A stretch of 63,826 nucleotides of DNA from contig JAAYIT010000077.1 in the NCBI GenBank assembly GCA_012523295.1, positions 1 through 63,826 on the forward strand. Reading direction: 5' to 3'. The stretch's first letter is position 1. The number at the start of each line of letters is the position of its first letter. The position numbers were made by a program, and so were the translations under genes. Positions 17,992 through 25,874 of the stretch are shown piece by piece. The notes beneath the pieces were generated by a model. It did no database searches and had not been told where the DNA came from. It saw nothing but the letters and a program-made list of their open reading frames with translations. This stretch comes from Porphyromonadaceae bacterium. GTDB lineage: Bacteria; Bacteroidota; Bacteroidia; Bacteroidales; Paludibacteraceae.

Positions 17992-18903
17992 TCATTTTTG
18001 AAATATATCTTTCAGATAATTTACATTCGTACTGAAATTTTTCTTTACATTTCTCGGATCATTTTTATCACGTGAGCGCTCTACCACTAACCAACCACTC
18101 CAGCCCATTCTGTCTAATGTCTTTTTAATTTTATGCATATCGAGTCTTTGGTTGTAAGGCAATGTAACCTCATCCGTGTCTGTACAGTGAATTTGACAGA
18201 TACGTTTTTTACCGAGTACGCGTAATTCTTTATAAATGTCTCTGCCTGCTTCAAGCGGATTTTGAAAGTTGAAATAGATTTTAATCCCGGGAGAGTTAAT
18301 TTCTTTTAGTAATTTCACTTCTGATTTCGCATCAAGGGATGTTTCTATTCCAATTACTTTTCCGGACTTATGAGCTAAATCTCCCGCTATTTTCAGTCTT
18401 CGTACAAGTTCCGGTTTTATTTCCGGATTTTTACTTAAATCTCCCTGAACTCCTAAGGGCAAAAATGCAACTTTTACATCCATTGCGTCCATCGTGTTCA
18501 AGCAGTCTTGAATCAAATCGATATAATTTTGCCTTGTGGCAAATGACTGCGCGTAAAATGCCGACATAGCAATAGATGAAATCTGTTGATTGTGTTTCTC
18601 GGCTTCTTGCTTGAATAGGTCAACGAAAGCAGAATCTCTCAGTTTGTTATCAAACTGTTCTCTGTTTCCAAGTCCGCCCATATCTAACTCTATACCGTCA
18701 CTTCCTATCTCCTTTGCCAATTCAAAGGCCCCTAATTTTTGCCTTTTCAGAATCATCCAGTCGCAAACCGCGATTTGGTAACGCTGATTTTTTCTGTTAG
18801 TTGGTTTTTTATTTGAACTAAAAACAGAAATACCCGGAACCAAGAATAGGAAAAGTAGGACAGATAAAATATGTTTTTTGAAAAAAAAATTGAAATGCTT
18901 CAT
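17992..18903 (-). CDS. Exported sugar isomerase/epimerase-like TIM-barrel protein
   Basis: A 303-aa protein of the xylose-isomerase-like TIM-barrel (sugar phosphate isomerase/epimerase) superfamily. Typical motifs are KEIGSDGIELDMGG, VIGIETSLD, KIYFNFQNP, RICQIHCTDTDE and GWSGWLVVERSRD, which supply the metal-binding acidic and His residues. Unlike cytosolic relatives it has an N-terminal hydrophobic signal (about residues 10-28, ending GISVFSS) and should be periplasmic. It lies upstream of the DUF4957-susC-susD set on the same strand with a 187-bp gap, so it may share its regulation or have its own promoter. The substrate is unknown; free or oxidised pectin sugars are possible. Confidence 0.8.
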   Translation of the reverse strand: MKHFNFFFKKHILSVLLFLFLVPGISVFSSNKKPTNRKNQRYQIAVCDWMILKRQKLGAFELAKEIGSDGIELDMGGLGNREQFDNKLRDSAFVDLFKQEAEKHNQQISSIAMSAFYAQSFATRQNYIDLIQDCLNTMDAMDVKVAFLPLGVQGDLSKNPEIKPELVRRLKIAGDLAHKSGKVIGIETSLDAKSEVKLLKEINSPGIKIYFNFQNPLEAGRDIYKELRVLGKKRICQIHCTDTDEVTLPYNQRLDMHKIKKTLDRMGWSGWLVVERSRDKNDPRNVKKNFSTNVNYLKDIFQK

Positions 18904-19484
18904 AGAATGTTATTTAACTTTCGTAATTTCTTTAGTTGTTTTTTGAAACAGCTATAATGGACTTGCATGCACCGGCAATCTGCTGATAATACTGATTGTC
19001 CGAAATTCGGCAATAAGGTTCGGAGTGTTACTTTATCCCTTTCCCTCGAAGATAAAAAAAACTTAATAGGAATAAACGCACGCCCAAACTAAAGTCTTAT
19101 TAGGCTATTATTCAGCAGCATACCTATGTATTTAAGTAACTAAATGCCAATGAATGGAATTTAACAGTTGATTAATGGTATGGTGATAAGCAAGTGTTTT
19201 ATGTACCCGCGTTTTCTGATAGACGAATCGATGCGAGTATTGTAATCAAACAGCTCTTCCGAAAAGTGATAAATCAAAAAGAATTGTAGAATTCTATCTT
19301 TTGAGTATAAAAGACGTGGCAGGTACTTTATCTTGTTTGTGAAATATTGTTTTTTGCCTGCTTATCTATTCAAATAAATGAATCACCCTATTTTAGGGAT
19401 TGTGAAAGTTGCGTAATGTTATCGAGATAAGCACGCATTTTTAGAATTCTCCCATCTCGCCGGCGAGGATTTGCAATCAGCGTC
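18904..19484. other. Gene-free stretch upstream of the TIM-barrel gene
   Basis: No coding region, RNA gene or complete mobile element is recognised. It is AT-rich, with a small CCCTA-TTTT-AGGG-like palindrome around 19388-19398. It abuts the RHS remnant and may be decayed mobile DNA. A promoter for the minus-strand genes is expected near 18904-18990 but I cannot place it. Confidence 0.35.
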
Positions 19485-19700
19485 TTGCTTGTACAGGATG
19501 AAGTAATGCGGTGGAGGATAGGATTAGAATACCGAGATTTGAAAAGTGAAGATATTGAGTTTTATTATGATGCCAACGGAAATTTGGTTGCAGATTTAGA
19601 CCGTGATTTTGTTACAATCCGATATAATATATTAAATTTGCCGGGGCTGATACAGTTTAAGAACGGCTATCAGATTCCGTCCTCACGGAAATGCCTGATA
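19485..19700 (+). pseudogene. Remnant of an RHS/YD-repeat protein
   Basis: The translated segment EFYYDANGNLVADLDRDF followed by TIRYNILNLPGLIQFKNGYQ is one characteristic Bacteroidetes RHS (YD) repeat. Only about one repeat survives; there is no signal, no further repeats and no toxin tip. The frame continues into the adjacent stem-loop repeat and ends there. RHS proteins are large polymorphic-toxin or surface proteins, so this is a decayed fragment and not a functional small gene. Confidence 0.7.
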
Positions 19701-19839
19701 AGTGAGCAAATAGTCACGCTGGTTCCCGTTAGACGGGACAGGCAGGCGGGATTTGTAATCCCGCCTAAAAATACTATGAGGATTTTCAATCCGGATTATA
19801 AATCCTTATAATAAAAGAGCCGGGATTACAAATCCCGGC
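19700..19839. repeat. Stem-loop dispersed repeat, copy 1
   Basis: Contains a perfect 9-bp stem GGCGGGATT/AATCCCGCC with a TGT loop (19745-19765), a GGATT..AATCC stem, and a second 9-bp stem GCCGGGATT/AATCCCGGC with an ACA loop (19819-19839). Positions 19700-19807 are closely matched at 24601-24697; copy 1 has about 20 extra bases before the first stem. It sits at the end of the RHS remnant. Confidence 0.85.
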
Positions 19840-19890
19840 AACGCATATCACAGACTTTATGAAATAAAGAACAAATCCGGACGGACGGAT

Positions 19891-20526
19891 TCAAAAATCA
19901 AATCCAATTCCCGCTTTCAAGTTGAATTTCCCTTCCGTTACTTTTAGTGGAGCTCCGGGGCTATCTTGCAAGGCATACAAATCCATTCGGAACGTGCCCG
20001 ACAGTTTTGTATAACCCTCTTTACTCGTACTGTGTCCAAACACACTCTGCTCTCCTATTTCAAAACTCGTTATTTCCACTGTCCCTACCGCTTGTGTGGA
20101 ATTTTCAGGATTGTAAGAAGCATACCAAGTTTGGTTTGATCCCGTGCTCACCGCATAGTTGGCGGAAGCTTGACTCGCCATAACTTCGTCCTCTTTCATG
20201 ATGGAGTATGCTCCTTTGGGATTCTTGAATTTTGACTTCGGAATACTAATGAACATATTAAAAACACTTACATCAGTCTCGCTATCCTCTGCGTCAGTCC
20301 TCTGTCCCCCGACATAGACAACGTAGAACTCGCCTAATGTACTGCTTTCATGTGCCTCAGTAAAAAGCGTATTAATTGTTGTCCCCCAAAACTCACCGTT
20401 TACTTTCATGGTTATGCCGGAGTCCTTATCGTTTTTCACGCCACCAAGATCTTTAGAACATGCAGCAAAGCTCATGTAAATCAGCGTAATAAGCACCAGT
20501 GTGGCTGTGTATTTGAATCTGTTCAT
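19891..20526 (-). CDS. Lipoprotein of unknown function
   Basis: A 211-aa predicted lipoprotein with lipobox ending at Cys23 (YMSFAACSKDLGG). The mature part starts with a short charged linker and GITMKVNGEFWGT, a layout seen in Bacteroidetes DUF6252-like lipoproteins, and is beta-rich to the C-terminus (KFNLKAGIGFDF). I cannot assign a function. It is last in a run of minus-strand lipoprotein genes but separated from the next by 462 bp, so it is probably a separate unit. Confidence 0.75.
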   Translation of the reverse strand: MNRFKYTATLVLITLIYMSFAACSKDLGGVKNDKDSGITMKVNGEFWGTTINTLFTEAHESSTLGEFYVVYVGGQRTDAEDSETDVSVFNMFISIPKSKFKNPKGAYSIMKEDEVMASQASANYAVSTGSNQTWYASYNPENSTQAVGTVEITSFEIGEQSVFGHSTSKEGYTKLSGTFRMDLYALQDSPGAPLKVTEGKFNLKAGIGFDF

Positions 20527-20988
20527 ATTTTTATATTTTAAATTTAGTTATAGTTGTTAGTTATGTTTTTTCGGTGTTGTCCGATATAAATTTTTATATT
20601 CTTCTCCGTCGGCTGACGAATTAGAATGACAGAACATTATGTGGTTGAAGGATTACGGGGAAACTCCTACAGAGTTTTACCATATCTTTAACCTTTCACT
20701 TCCAGATAAATCTGGGGGTTATTGGTTACGCCGAACGTTGTTTCAAGGAATTGTCCTACAGACAATTTTTTAGTCGGTGAGTAGTGATTGATTTTATAAT
20801 GAGTTTCCTCGCGAAAAGTCATTTTCATGAAAAATCTCTGATTTTTTTCTCAATGCGCCCCTCGCAATACACTGATTGTCTGCAAAATAAGACTTTCTCT
20901 TTCTTAAATAATCCGTGTTTCTGTTTTAATTGAAGTTTGCGGAGTGGACTCATAAATAGAGGCATTCCCGGATGTTGTGGATCGTTTT
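20527..20988. other. Gene-free stretch with small palindromes
   Basis: Holds CCAGAT-AA-ATCTGG (20702-20715) and AATTGTC-CTACA-GACAATT followed by a T-run (20749-20767), a plus-strand terminator shape with no plus-strand gene. The CCTACAGAGTTTTACCATAT segment nearby recalls Bacteroidetes intergenic repeats. No gene is supported. Confidence 0.4.
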
Positions 20989-21627
20989 TTACTTCAATTT
21001 GCTGATATTCAACTTGTCAATATATCCCCAAAGTTCATTAATATCTGTGTCTTTTGCTTTTGCAAAGACGATGAATCGGTTATCGATAATACCCTGAATT
21101 TCGCTGTCGTTGGTTTTCTTATAGTAAGTTTCAATCGCTTTATTCCCTTTTCGTGTTACTAATTTTTCCAATTTCTCATCCGACTCTAAAAAATGGTTGG
21201 TAACCATGCCCGTCATAAAAGTTTGAGAAGCATACACAAGCGACCCGGCTTCTCCGGCGCCATCGATAATGTTAAGCTCCACGGTCTTGCTGTAGTCTTC
21301 GTTAACAAACAGCAAAGTTCCGGTATTTCCCATGTTTGATGAAAATTGGTACGATTCCCTTTTCATTTCCCCCAATCGCTCGGGCATCCAGCTTTGGAAT
21401 CGGTCGTTATCGAATGGCTCTAAGGTTTTTAATTTATCCATCGTGTCCGTGGCATCTGCCGCGTCTTTTTCCAGGTTACTTATGGATTTCACCAAGTCTG
21501 TTGCCTGCTTGGTTTTTTCACGAACTTCTTTCATTTTTTTTCCCGGACCGCTGTTGCACGAGCCCATACACATCATTGCCACTATGGCAAGCGCGACAAT
21601 TGCTTTTGTTTTAAACATTGTTTTCAT
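20989..21627 (-). CDS. Lipoprotein of unknown function
   Basis: A 212-aa predicted lipoprotein with lipobox ending at Cys24 (MCMGSCNSG). After the Cys comes a Lys/Glu-rich helical segment (about 28-70, KKMKEVREKTKQATDLVK) likely to form a coiled coil, then an alpha/beta domain (YSKTVELNIIDGAGEAG ... NHFLESDEKLEKLVTRKG ... IDNRFIVFAKAKDTDI). The family is not recognised. It lies 32 bp after the 162-aa lipoprotein gene and probably shares its transcript. Confidence 0.75.
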   Translation of the reverse strand: MKTMFKTKAIVALAIVAMMCMGSCNSGPGKKMKEVREKTKQATDLVKSISNLEKDAADATDTMDKLKTLEPFDNDRFQSWMPERLGEMKRESYQFSSNMGNTGTLLFVNEDYSKTVELNIIDGAGEAGSLVYASQTFMTGMVTNHFLESDEKLEKLVTRKGNKAIETYYKKTNDSEIQGIIDNRFIVFAKAKDTDINELWGYIDKLNISKLK

Positions 21628-21659
21628 TCTTTTTATATCTATTTAAAAACATTTCTATA

Positions 21660-22148
21660 TTATTTCACTACTCTTCGCAAGACGAATCGAATTGCGCGAG
21701 TGGACTCACTTCCACGATCGCTTCTTACTCTTGAAGATTTTTCTCTTTCCATCTCTTTCAACTGCAGGGTGGTTTCGTTTATGATTTCTATTTTAAATTG
21801 TGTAATGGGTGGAAAAGGATGTTCGTCCCTGTTTGGAGTTTTATCAAGTTCTACATGCATGATGTGATTCTCTTTATCTACGGTATATTTTCCTAAGAAT
21901 GCGTAATACATTGTGCAGCGGTCATCACGCCACCGAAAAGTCATTTTCCGGTCGGATGAGAAGTGGAGAACATCATCGTATTTTTCACATTCGTTCCAAA
22001 ACCGGTAGGTTTGCGATCCATCTTCGGCGGGACCTGTACGGTCGATAGCCCATTCTCCCCACAAACTGCCGGGAAGCGGTTGCTGGAAATAGAGGACTCC
22101 GCATCCCGATAACAACAAAAAGCTTAATCCAACAAGAATATTCCTCAT
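21660..22148 (-). CDS. Small lipoprotein, lipocalin-like
   Basis: A 162-aa predicted lipoprotein with lipobox ending at Cys16 (LLLSGCGVLYF). The mature protein reads like a single beta-barrel: GSLWGEWAIDRTGP, HFSSDRKMTFRWRDDRC, FLGKYTVDKENHIMHVELD, FKIEIINETTLQLKEMERE. This matches the 'lipocalin-like' style of Bacteroidetes lipoproteins, but the family is not certain. Spacing of 7 bp to the upstream gene and 32 bp to the downstream one indicates an operon. Confidence 0.75.
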   Translation of the reverse strand: MRNILVGLSFLLLSGCGVLYFQQPLPGSLWGEWAIDRTGPAEDGSQTYRFWNECEKYDDVLHFSSDRKMTFRWRDDRCTMYYAFLGKYTVDKENHIMHVELDKTPNRDEHPFPPITQFKIEIINETTLQLKEMEREKSSRVRSDRGSESTRAIRFVLRRVVK

Positions 22149-22155
22149 CGCACTG

Positions 22156-22911
22156 TTAATTACATTTCGATAGCACCTCTTTGGCTAAATTTATCGCCAC
22201 GGGCAATGAAGTCTCTGCGCTTGATGAAGTTTTAGCAGCAATTATAAATTGTACCGCGCCTTGCAAAACAACCAATTCAATCCCAAACTTGTCACTCCAT
22301 TTCCAGTAAGCCCTTTCCCCAAGGTTATCCACGGGTCCGTAATCTAAATTCATACGGGCATCGGCAAACCCTTTTGCTTGATTTAGCCTATCCGGATCGT
22401 TGGCGTATTCACTTTCTAATCGAGCAATCATTTCATCGTACTCTTGGCGGCTCATCTTTTTATACGCGGTTTCAAAAAGGCTGATAACATCCGATTGGTT
22501 ATAAAGCTTCAAATCGTCTTCGTTATGGATTTTAAGCGACTTTACCGTGGCTAAATTTTGATCGGGCAAATTAAATGTCATGCCCGATGTGGTCATGGAA
22601 ATATCAGGTCGGTCGCTATCCCAGGTGTAAGTGCAGCTGCCATATTCCCCATGGGTGGGGCTTACATCTTTTTTAAAGCTTGCCTCGTCAATGCTCGTGT
22701 GTTTTGCCACATCTTCCTTGGTGAGCAACTTCTCATAATCGTAATCCATTGCTATGAAGCACTTGGCGGCGTCAATTACCGCCTTATTGTTGGTCTTGTC
22801 GGTTTTGACAGAAACGGTGCTTGTCGATGATTCAGAGGATTCATTTTTACTGCCGGTGCAAGATATCGTTGCCGCGATTGCAAGCAAGAAGAAAATTCTT
22901 AAAAATTTCAT
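22156..22911 (-). CDS. Lipoprotein of unknown function
   Basis: A 251-aa predicted lipoprotein with lipobox ending at Cys18 (AIAATISCTGSKN), followed by a Ser/Thr-rich linker. The globular part contains a conserved-looking CTYTWDSDRPDISM segment, a helical stretch (YDEMIARLESEYANDPDRL) and a terminal domain (GERAYWKWSDKFGIELVVLQ). No family is recognised. It is second in the lipoprotein operon, 25 bp after the gene at 22937-23644. Confidence 0.75.
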   Translation of the reverse strand: MKFLRIFFLLAIAATISCTGSKNESSESSTSTVSVKTDKTNNKAVIDAAKCFIAMDYDYEKLLTKEDVAKHTSIDEASFKKDVSPTHGEYGSCTYTWDSDRPDISMTTSGMTFNLPDQNLATVKSLKIHNEDDLKLYNQSDVISLFETAYKKMSRQEYDEMIARLESEYANDPDRLNQAKGFADARMNLDYGPVDNLGERAYWKWSDKFGIELVVLQGAVQFIIAAKTSSSAETSLPVAINLAKEVLSKCN

Positions 22912-22936
22912 GTTGTTTTATTTTAGTTGTTGATTA

Positions 22937-23644
22937 TCAAGTCTGTTCACTATCTGTAAACCACAAAATAGCAGCGTTTTCACCCGGGTTTTTCACTCGT
23001 ACTTTCACGGGAAACGCGCCTCTTTCTGTCGATGAGGGTTGATGCACTTCCAGTATTTCATATTCTATCAAGTTCAACCCTTTCTTGAGGATGAGGTCGT
23101 ATTCAATTTCTACGGTAATCTCCTCCGTGTTGTCGTAGAAATCGGTATTGCTGCACGTGTGCCGCATATCGATATCTTGGGTGGAGAGGGTGACTTGAAA
23201 GAACGAACCTTTTACTGCGCTTAAATATGCCGGGTTTTGAATCCAGTATCGCAACTCTTTGTTGTCGGCGGCAAACAGGTTGTCTTGCCACTCGCTGTTT
23301 TGCCATATTTCGAAGTGACCTATATTCTTCCCATTAGGCTGATTGTCAAACTGAGGAAAATTATCAATATCCTCACAGATATATTGAAAACTGTATGCGA
23401 ACGGATCCGTAAACTTGGAGTTTTCTATATCCGAGATCAGTTGTTCGGAGTACAAGTCTAAATCTATTGTCAGACTTCCATCCTTGCTGATAGCCCCGAC
23501 CTTGAAAGGAGATTCACCCTCAAAGAGTGACAGCATTACATCAGCTACACCGCCACTATAGTTTTCAACTTTCCCTTTTGTCGATTGCTGTCCTTGCGAA
23601 CAAGCAAAAACGAATAAAAGGGGCAGTAAAAAGAGTATTTTCAT
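22937..23644 (-). CDS. Lipoprotein of unknown function, preceded by the repeat element
   Basis: A 235-aa predicted lipoprotein with lipobox ending at Cys15 (LLFVFACSQGQQ). The rest is beta-rich (GGVADVMLSLFEGESPFKVG ... EITVEIEYDLILKKGLNLIEY ... NPGENAAILWFTD), suggesting an immunoglobulin-like fold near the C-terminus. It has no recognised function. The ATG at 23644 is the last codon of repeat copy B, the same arrangement as gldN and gdhA, which supports this start. It is first of a probable four-gene lipoprotein operon. Confidence 0.75.
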   Translation of the reverse strand: MKILFLLPLLFVFACSQGQQSTKGKVENYSGGVADVMLSLFEGESPFKVGAISKDGSLTIDLDLYSEQLISDIENSKFTDPFAYSFQYICEDIDNFPQFDNQPNGKNIGHFEIWQNSEWQDNLFAADNKELRYWIQNPAYLSAVKGSFFQVTLSTQDIDMRHTCSNTDFYDNTEEITVEIEYDLILKKGLNLIEYEILEVHQPSSTERGAFPVKVRVKNPGENAAILWFTDSEQT

Positions 23645-23794
23645 ACGATTAAATATTATTCTTTACATTAAGGTCGTATGGAACACGCCATTAATCATCT
23701 CCTTAGGTTTAAGACTTATCTTAAATGGCTGTTTCATACGGTTATAATTTATTTTTCACACTAAGGACGTATTAAACTCGCCACTAATCTTCAT
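23642..23794 (-). repeat. Start-codon-spanning repeat element, copy B with degenerate tandem copy B'
   Basis: Copy B (23642-23737) begins ATGAAACAGCCATTTAAG on the minus strand and ends TTTAATCGTATG at the lipoprotein start. Immediately upstream, B' (about 23735-23794) repeats the 3' half in diverged form (GGCGAGTTTAATACGTCCTT, GTGTGAAAAATAA, AACCGTATG), whose final ATG is the first ATG of B. B retains the TTCCATACG/CGTATGAAA pairing. In B the internal frame opened by the first ATG closes after 24 codons. Confidence 0.85.
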
Positions 23795-23816
23795 GCGGTT
23801 TGGGTGAAAATTTGTT

Positions 23817-24188
23817 TTAAATGGATTTGAACCACTCTTCGTACTTCTTACCCAAGATAGGCATAGGCTCCTGCTTGCCTCTAATGGCGTTCATCAATCC
23901 TACTATCCACATGTAAAGCAAGACAAACATACCTAATATGCTCACTATCCATCCCAAAATGGGGATGATATTAGCAAAACCGAGTGCCAGACCGGTTATT
24001 CCTAACCCGAGCGATTGCCGGATGTGATAGCTCGCAAACGGTTCTTTTTTCTCGTTGTTCATTACAAATGCCACTATCAGCCCTATAATGGTAAGGTAGG
24101 CTATGATGGCGAGACTGTTTTTCTCTTCGGCAGTGTTTGTCGCCGGATTTGATGACTCTTGAGAGTTGTTAATTACTTCTGTTTCCAT
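23817..24188 (-). CDS. DUF4870-type small membrane protein
   Basis: A 123-aa integral membrane protein of the DUF4870 (Tic20-like) type. A hydrophilic N-terminus (1-22) is followed by hydrophobic helices at about 26-43, 59-73 and 76-101. The family motif of a polar loop ending in FASYHIRQSLGL (residues 51-62) between the first two helices is clear. The C-terminus PILGKKYEEWF is also typical. Cellular role is unknown. It lies upstream of the lipoprotein operon; the 172-bp gap carries the B'/B repeat. Confidence 0.85.
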   Translation of the reverse strand: METEVINNSQESSNPATNTAEEKNSLAIIAYLTIIGLIVAFVMNNEKKEPFASYHIRQSLGLGITGLALGFANIIPILGWIVSILGMFVLLYMWIVGLMNAIRGKQEPMPILGKKYEEWFKSI

Positions 24189-24865
24189 AATGTTTTATTT
24201 ATGTTAATAATTATCTGAGTGTCGCATCGCAAATATAAGTGGTTTTTTATCGGATAAGTTTTCTAACTTTACGGTTGGATTTATATTGATTGTATTTGGT
24301 AGTTTTTGTTGTGTAGTTGGATTTTATAGCTATCTTTATGTTTTTAAATCCAATAACGAAGCAAACAAAACCGGTTGTAGGAACTGAATTGATAGCCTCA
24401 GGCTTCGTTTATTTGTGTTTTGTTTCATGGATCTGGGACTCAGAAACATCCTTAAAGTCCGGTGGGCGGAGTATGTACCAACACCATAAATCTACTGGTT
24501 GAGAAGTACTACCATGCTCTCGCACGATTGTATCGTGTGGTTGGCTCGCAGAGCAAGAGATTATATGAAAAAACAACATACCCCGTCTTCACGGATATAC
24601 AGAGCAAATGAGCAAATAATCGCGCTGGTGGGCGGGATTTGTAATCCCGCCTAAAAACACTATGTGGATTTTCAATCCGGATTATAAGTCCTTATATCGG
24701 AAACTCACGTTAACGCGTGATTTAACTAATAATATATTGTTTGTTGAGTACAAGATGTGAATTAAAACGTCAGTATTTTACTGATTTCTCACACTTGAAC
24801 CAACTGAAATATGTGAGTTTTCAGCTAATTATTTATATGAATGGATTTATTTCACTACTATAATT
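24189..24865. other. Gene-free stretch upstream of the polysaccharide locus
   Basis: Holds stem-loop repeat copy 2 (24588-24697) and a palindrome CACGAT-TGT-ATCGTG near 24523. Upstream of the first PUL gene is an inverted repeat CTCACA (24788-24793)/TGTGAG (24812-24817), which could be an operator or simple hairpin. The promoter of the PUL should lie in the last 150 bp but no standard -33/-7 pair is convincing. Confidence 0.4.
24588..24697. repeat. Stem-loop dispersed repeat, copy 2
   Basis: Matches 19676-19807 in order: CCGTCTTCACGGATAT-like start, TGAGCAAATAATCGCGCTGG, the 9-bp GGCGGGATT/AATCCCGCC stem (24631-24651), CTAAAAACACTATGTGGATT and the GATTATAA..TCCTTATA end. It lacks the ~20 bases inserted in copy 1. 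No RHS coding remnant is legible beside this copy. Confidence 0.85.
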
Positions 24866-25795
24866 ATGGCGAAACGGATTATCAGATTGTCTTTTTTTCT
24901 TCTCTTTTTTCTTTTCATTTCTTGCAATTCCTCAAAAGAAGTTTATATTTTCACATCATTTCATGAGCCTGCTGATGCCGGATTGAGATATCTGTACAGC
25001 GAAGATGGATACCATTGGGACAGCATTCCGGGTGTTTGGCTGAAACCAGAATTGGGGAATCAGCAGCTTATGCGAGACCCCTCCATAGTAAAAGGAAAAG
25101 ATGATACGTATCATTTGGTGTGGACAACGAGTTGGAAAGGCGATAAAGGCTTTGGATACGCCAGTTCGAAAGATTTAATCAACTGGTCGGAGCAAAAAAT
25201 GATTCAAGTGATGGAGCACGAACCAACGACGGTAAATGTTTGGGCTCCCGAATTATTCTATGATGATGAAGAAGAGCTGTTTTACATAGTGTGGGCTTCC
25301 ACAGTACCTTTCCGCTTTGAAAAAGGAATAGAAGAGGAGAATAATAATCACAGACTATATTATGTCTCTACCAAGGATTTCGAAACTTTTTCCGAAACTA
25401 AATTGTATCTCGACCCAAATTTCAGCGTGATAGATGCAGTGATAGTAAAGCGTGCTCCTAAGGATTATGTACTTGTGCTCAAAGATAACACACGTCCGAA
25501 TAGAAATCTGAAAATTTCTTTCGGCAATTTTCCGACGGACAAATTTGATACTGTTTCTGCTCCATTTACCGAAGAATTTGTTGAAGGTCCCACAGTTACG
25601 AAAGTCGGGGATGACTACCTGATTTATTTCGACATGTACAGGAGAAAAATCTACGGCGCTATGAAAACCAACGATTTTATTAACTTTGAAGATATTACAG
25701 AAAAAATCAGCATCCCGAACGGGCACAAGCACGGAACAATTGTGAAAGTGCCCTATTCGATACTAAAAAATTTAAAAAAATCTGCTAAACTTTAA
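24866..25795 (+). CDS. GH43-like five-bladed-propeller glycosidase, lipoprotein
   Basis: A 309-aa predicted lipoprotein (lipobox ending at Cys20, LFISCNSSKE) with a GH43/GH-F-clan propeller. Candidate catalytic residues are Asp71 in MRDPSIV (base), Asp190 in SVIDAVIV (pKa modulator) and Glu240 in FVEGPTV (acid); WAPELFYD at 126-133 is another clan landmark. It likely removes arabinofuranose, xylose or galactose from pectin side chains; the subfamily cannot be set by eye. First gene of the plus-strand PUL, 79 bp before the next. Confidence 0.8.
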   Translation: MAKRIIRLSFFLLFFLFISCNSSKEVYIFTSFHEPADAGLRYLYSEDGYHWDSIPGVWLKPELGNQQLMRDPSIVKGKDDTYHLVWTTSWKGDKGFGYASSKDLINWSEQKMIQVMEHEPTTVNVWAPELFYDDEEELFYIVWASTVPFRFEKGIEEENNNHRLYYVSTKDFETFSETKLYLDPNFSVIDAVIVKRAPKDYVLVLKDNTRPNRNLKISFGNFPTDKFDTVSAPFTEEFVEGPTVTKVGDDYLIYFDMYRRKIYGAMKTNDFINFEDITEKISIPNGHKHGTIVKVPYSILKNLKKSAKL

Positions 25796-25874
25796 AACGC
25801 TGTCGCGCGAAACACACTACCGTGATGCTTTGCCGTACAAAATGTAATCAGCGTATTCCTATCTCCAATTCATA

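Noticed and set aside
24317-24502. 61-aa plus-strand frame before the PUL
   Set aside because: No domain, signal or neighbour relation; it lies in repeat-rich spacer DNA.
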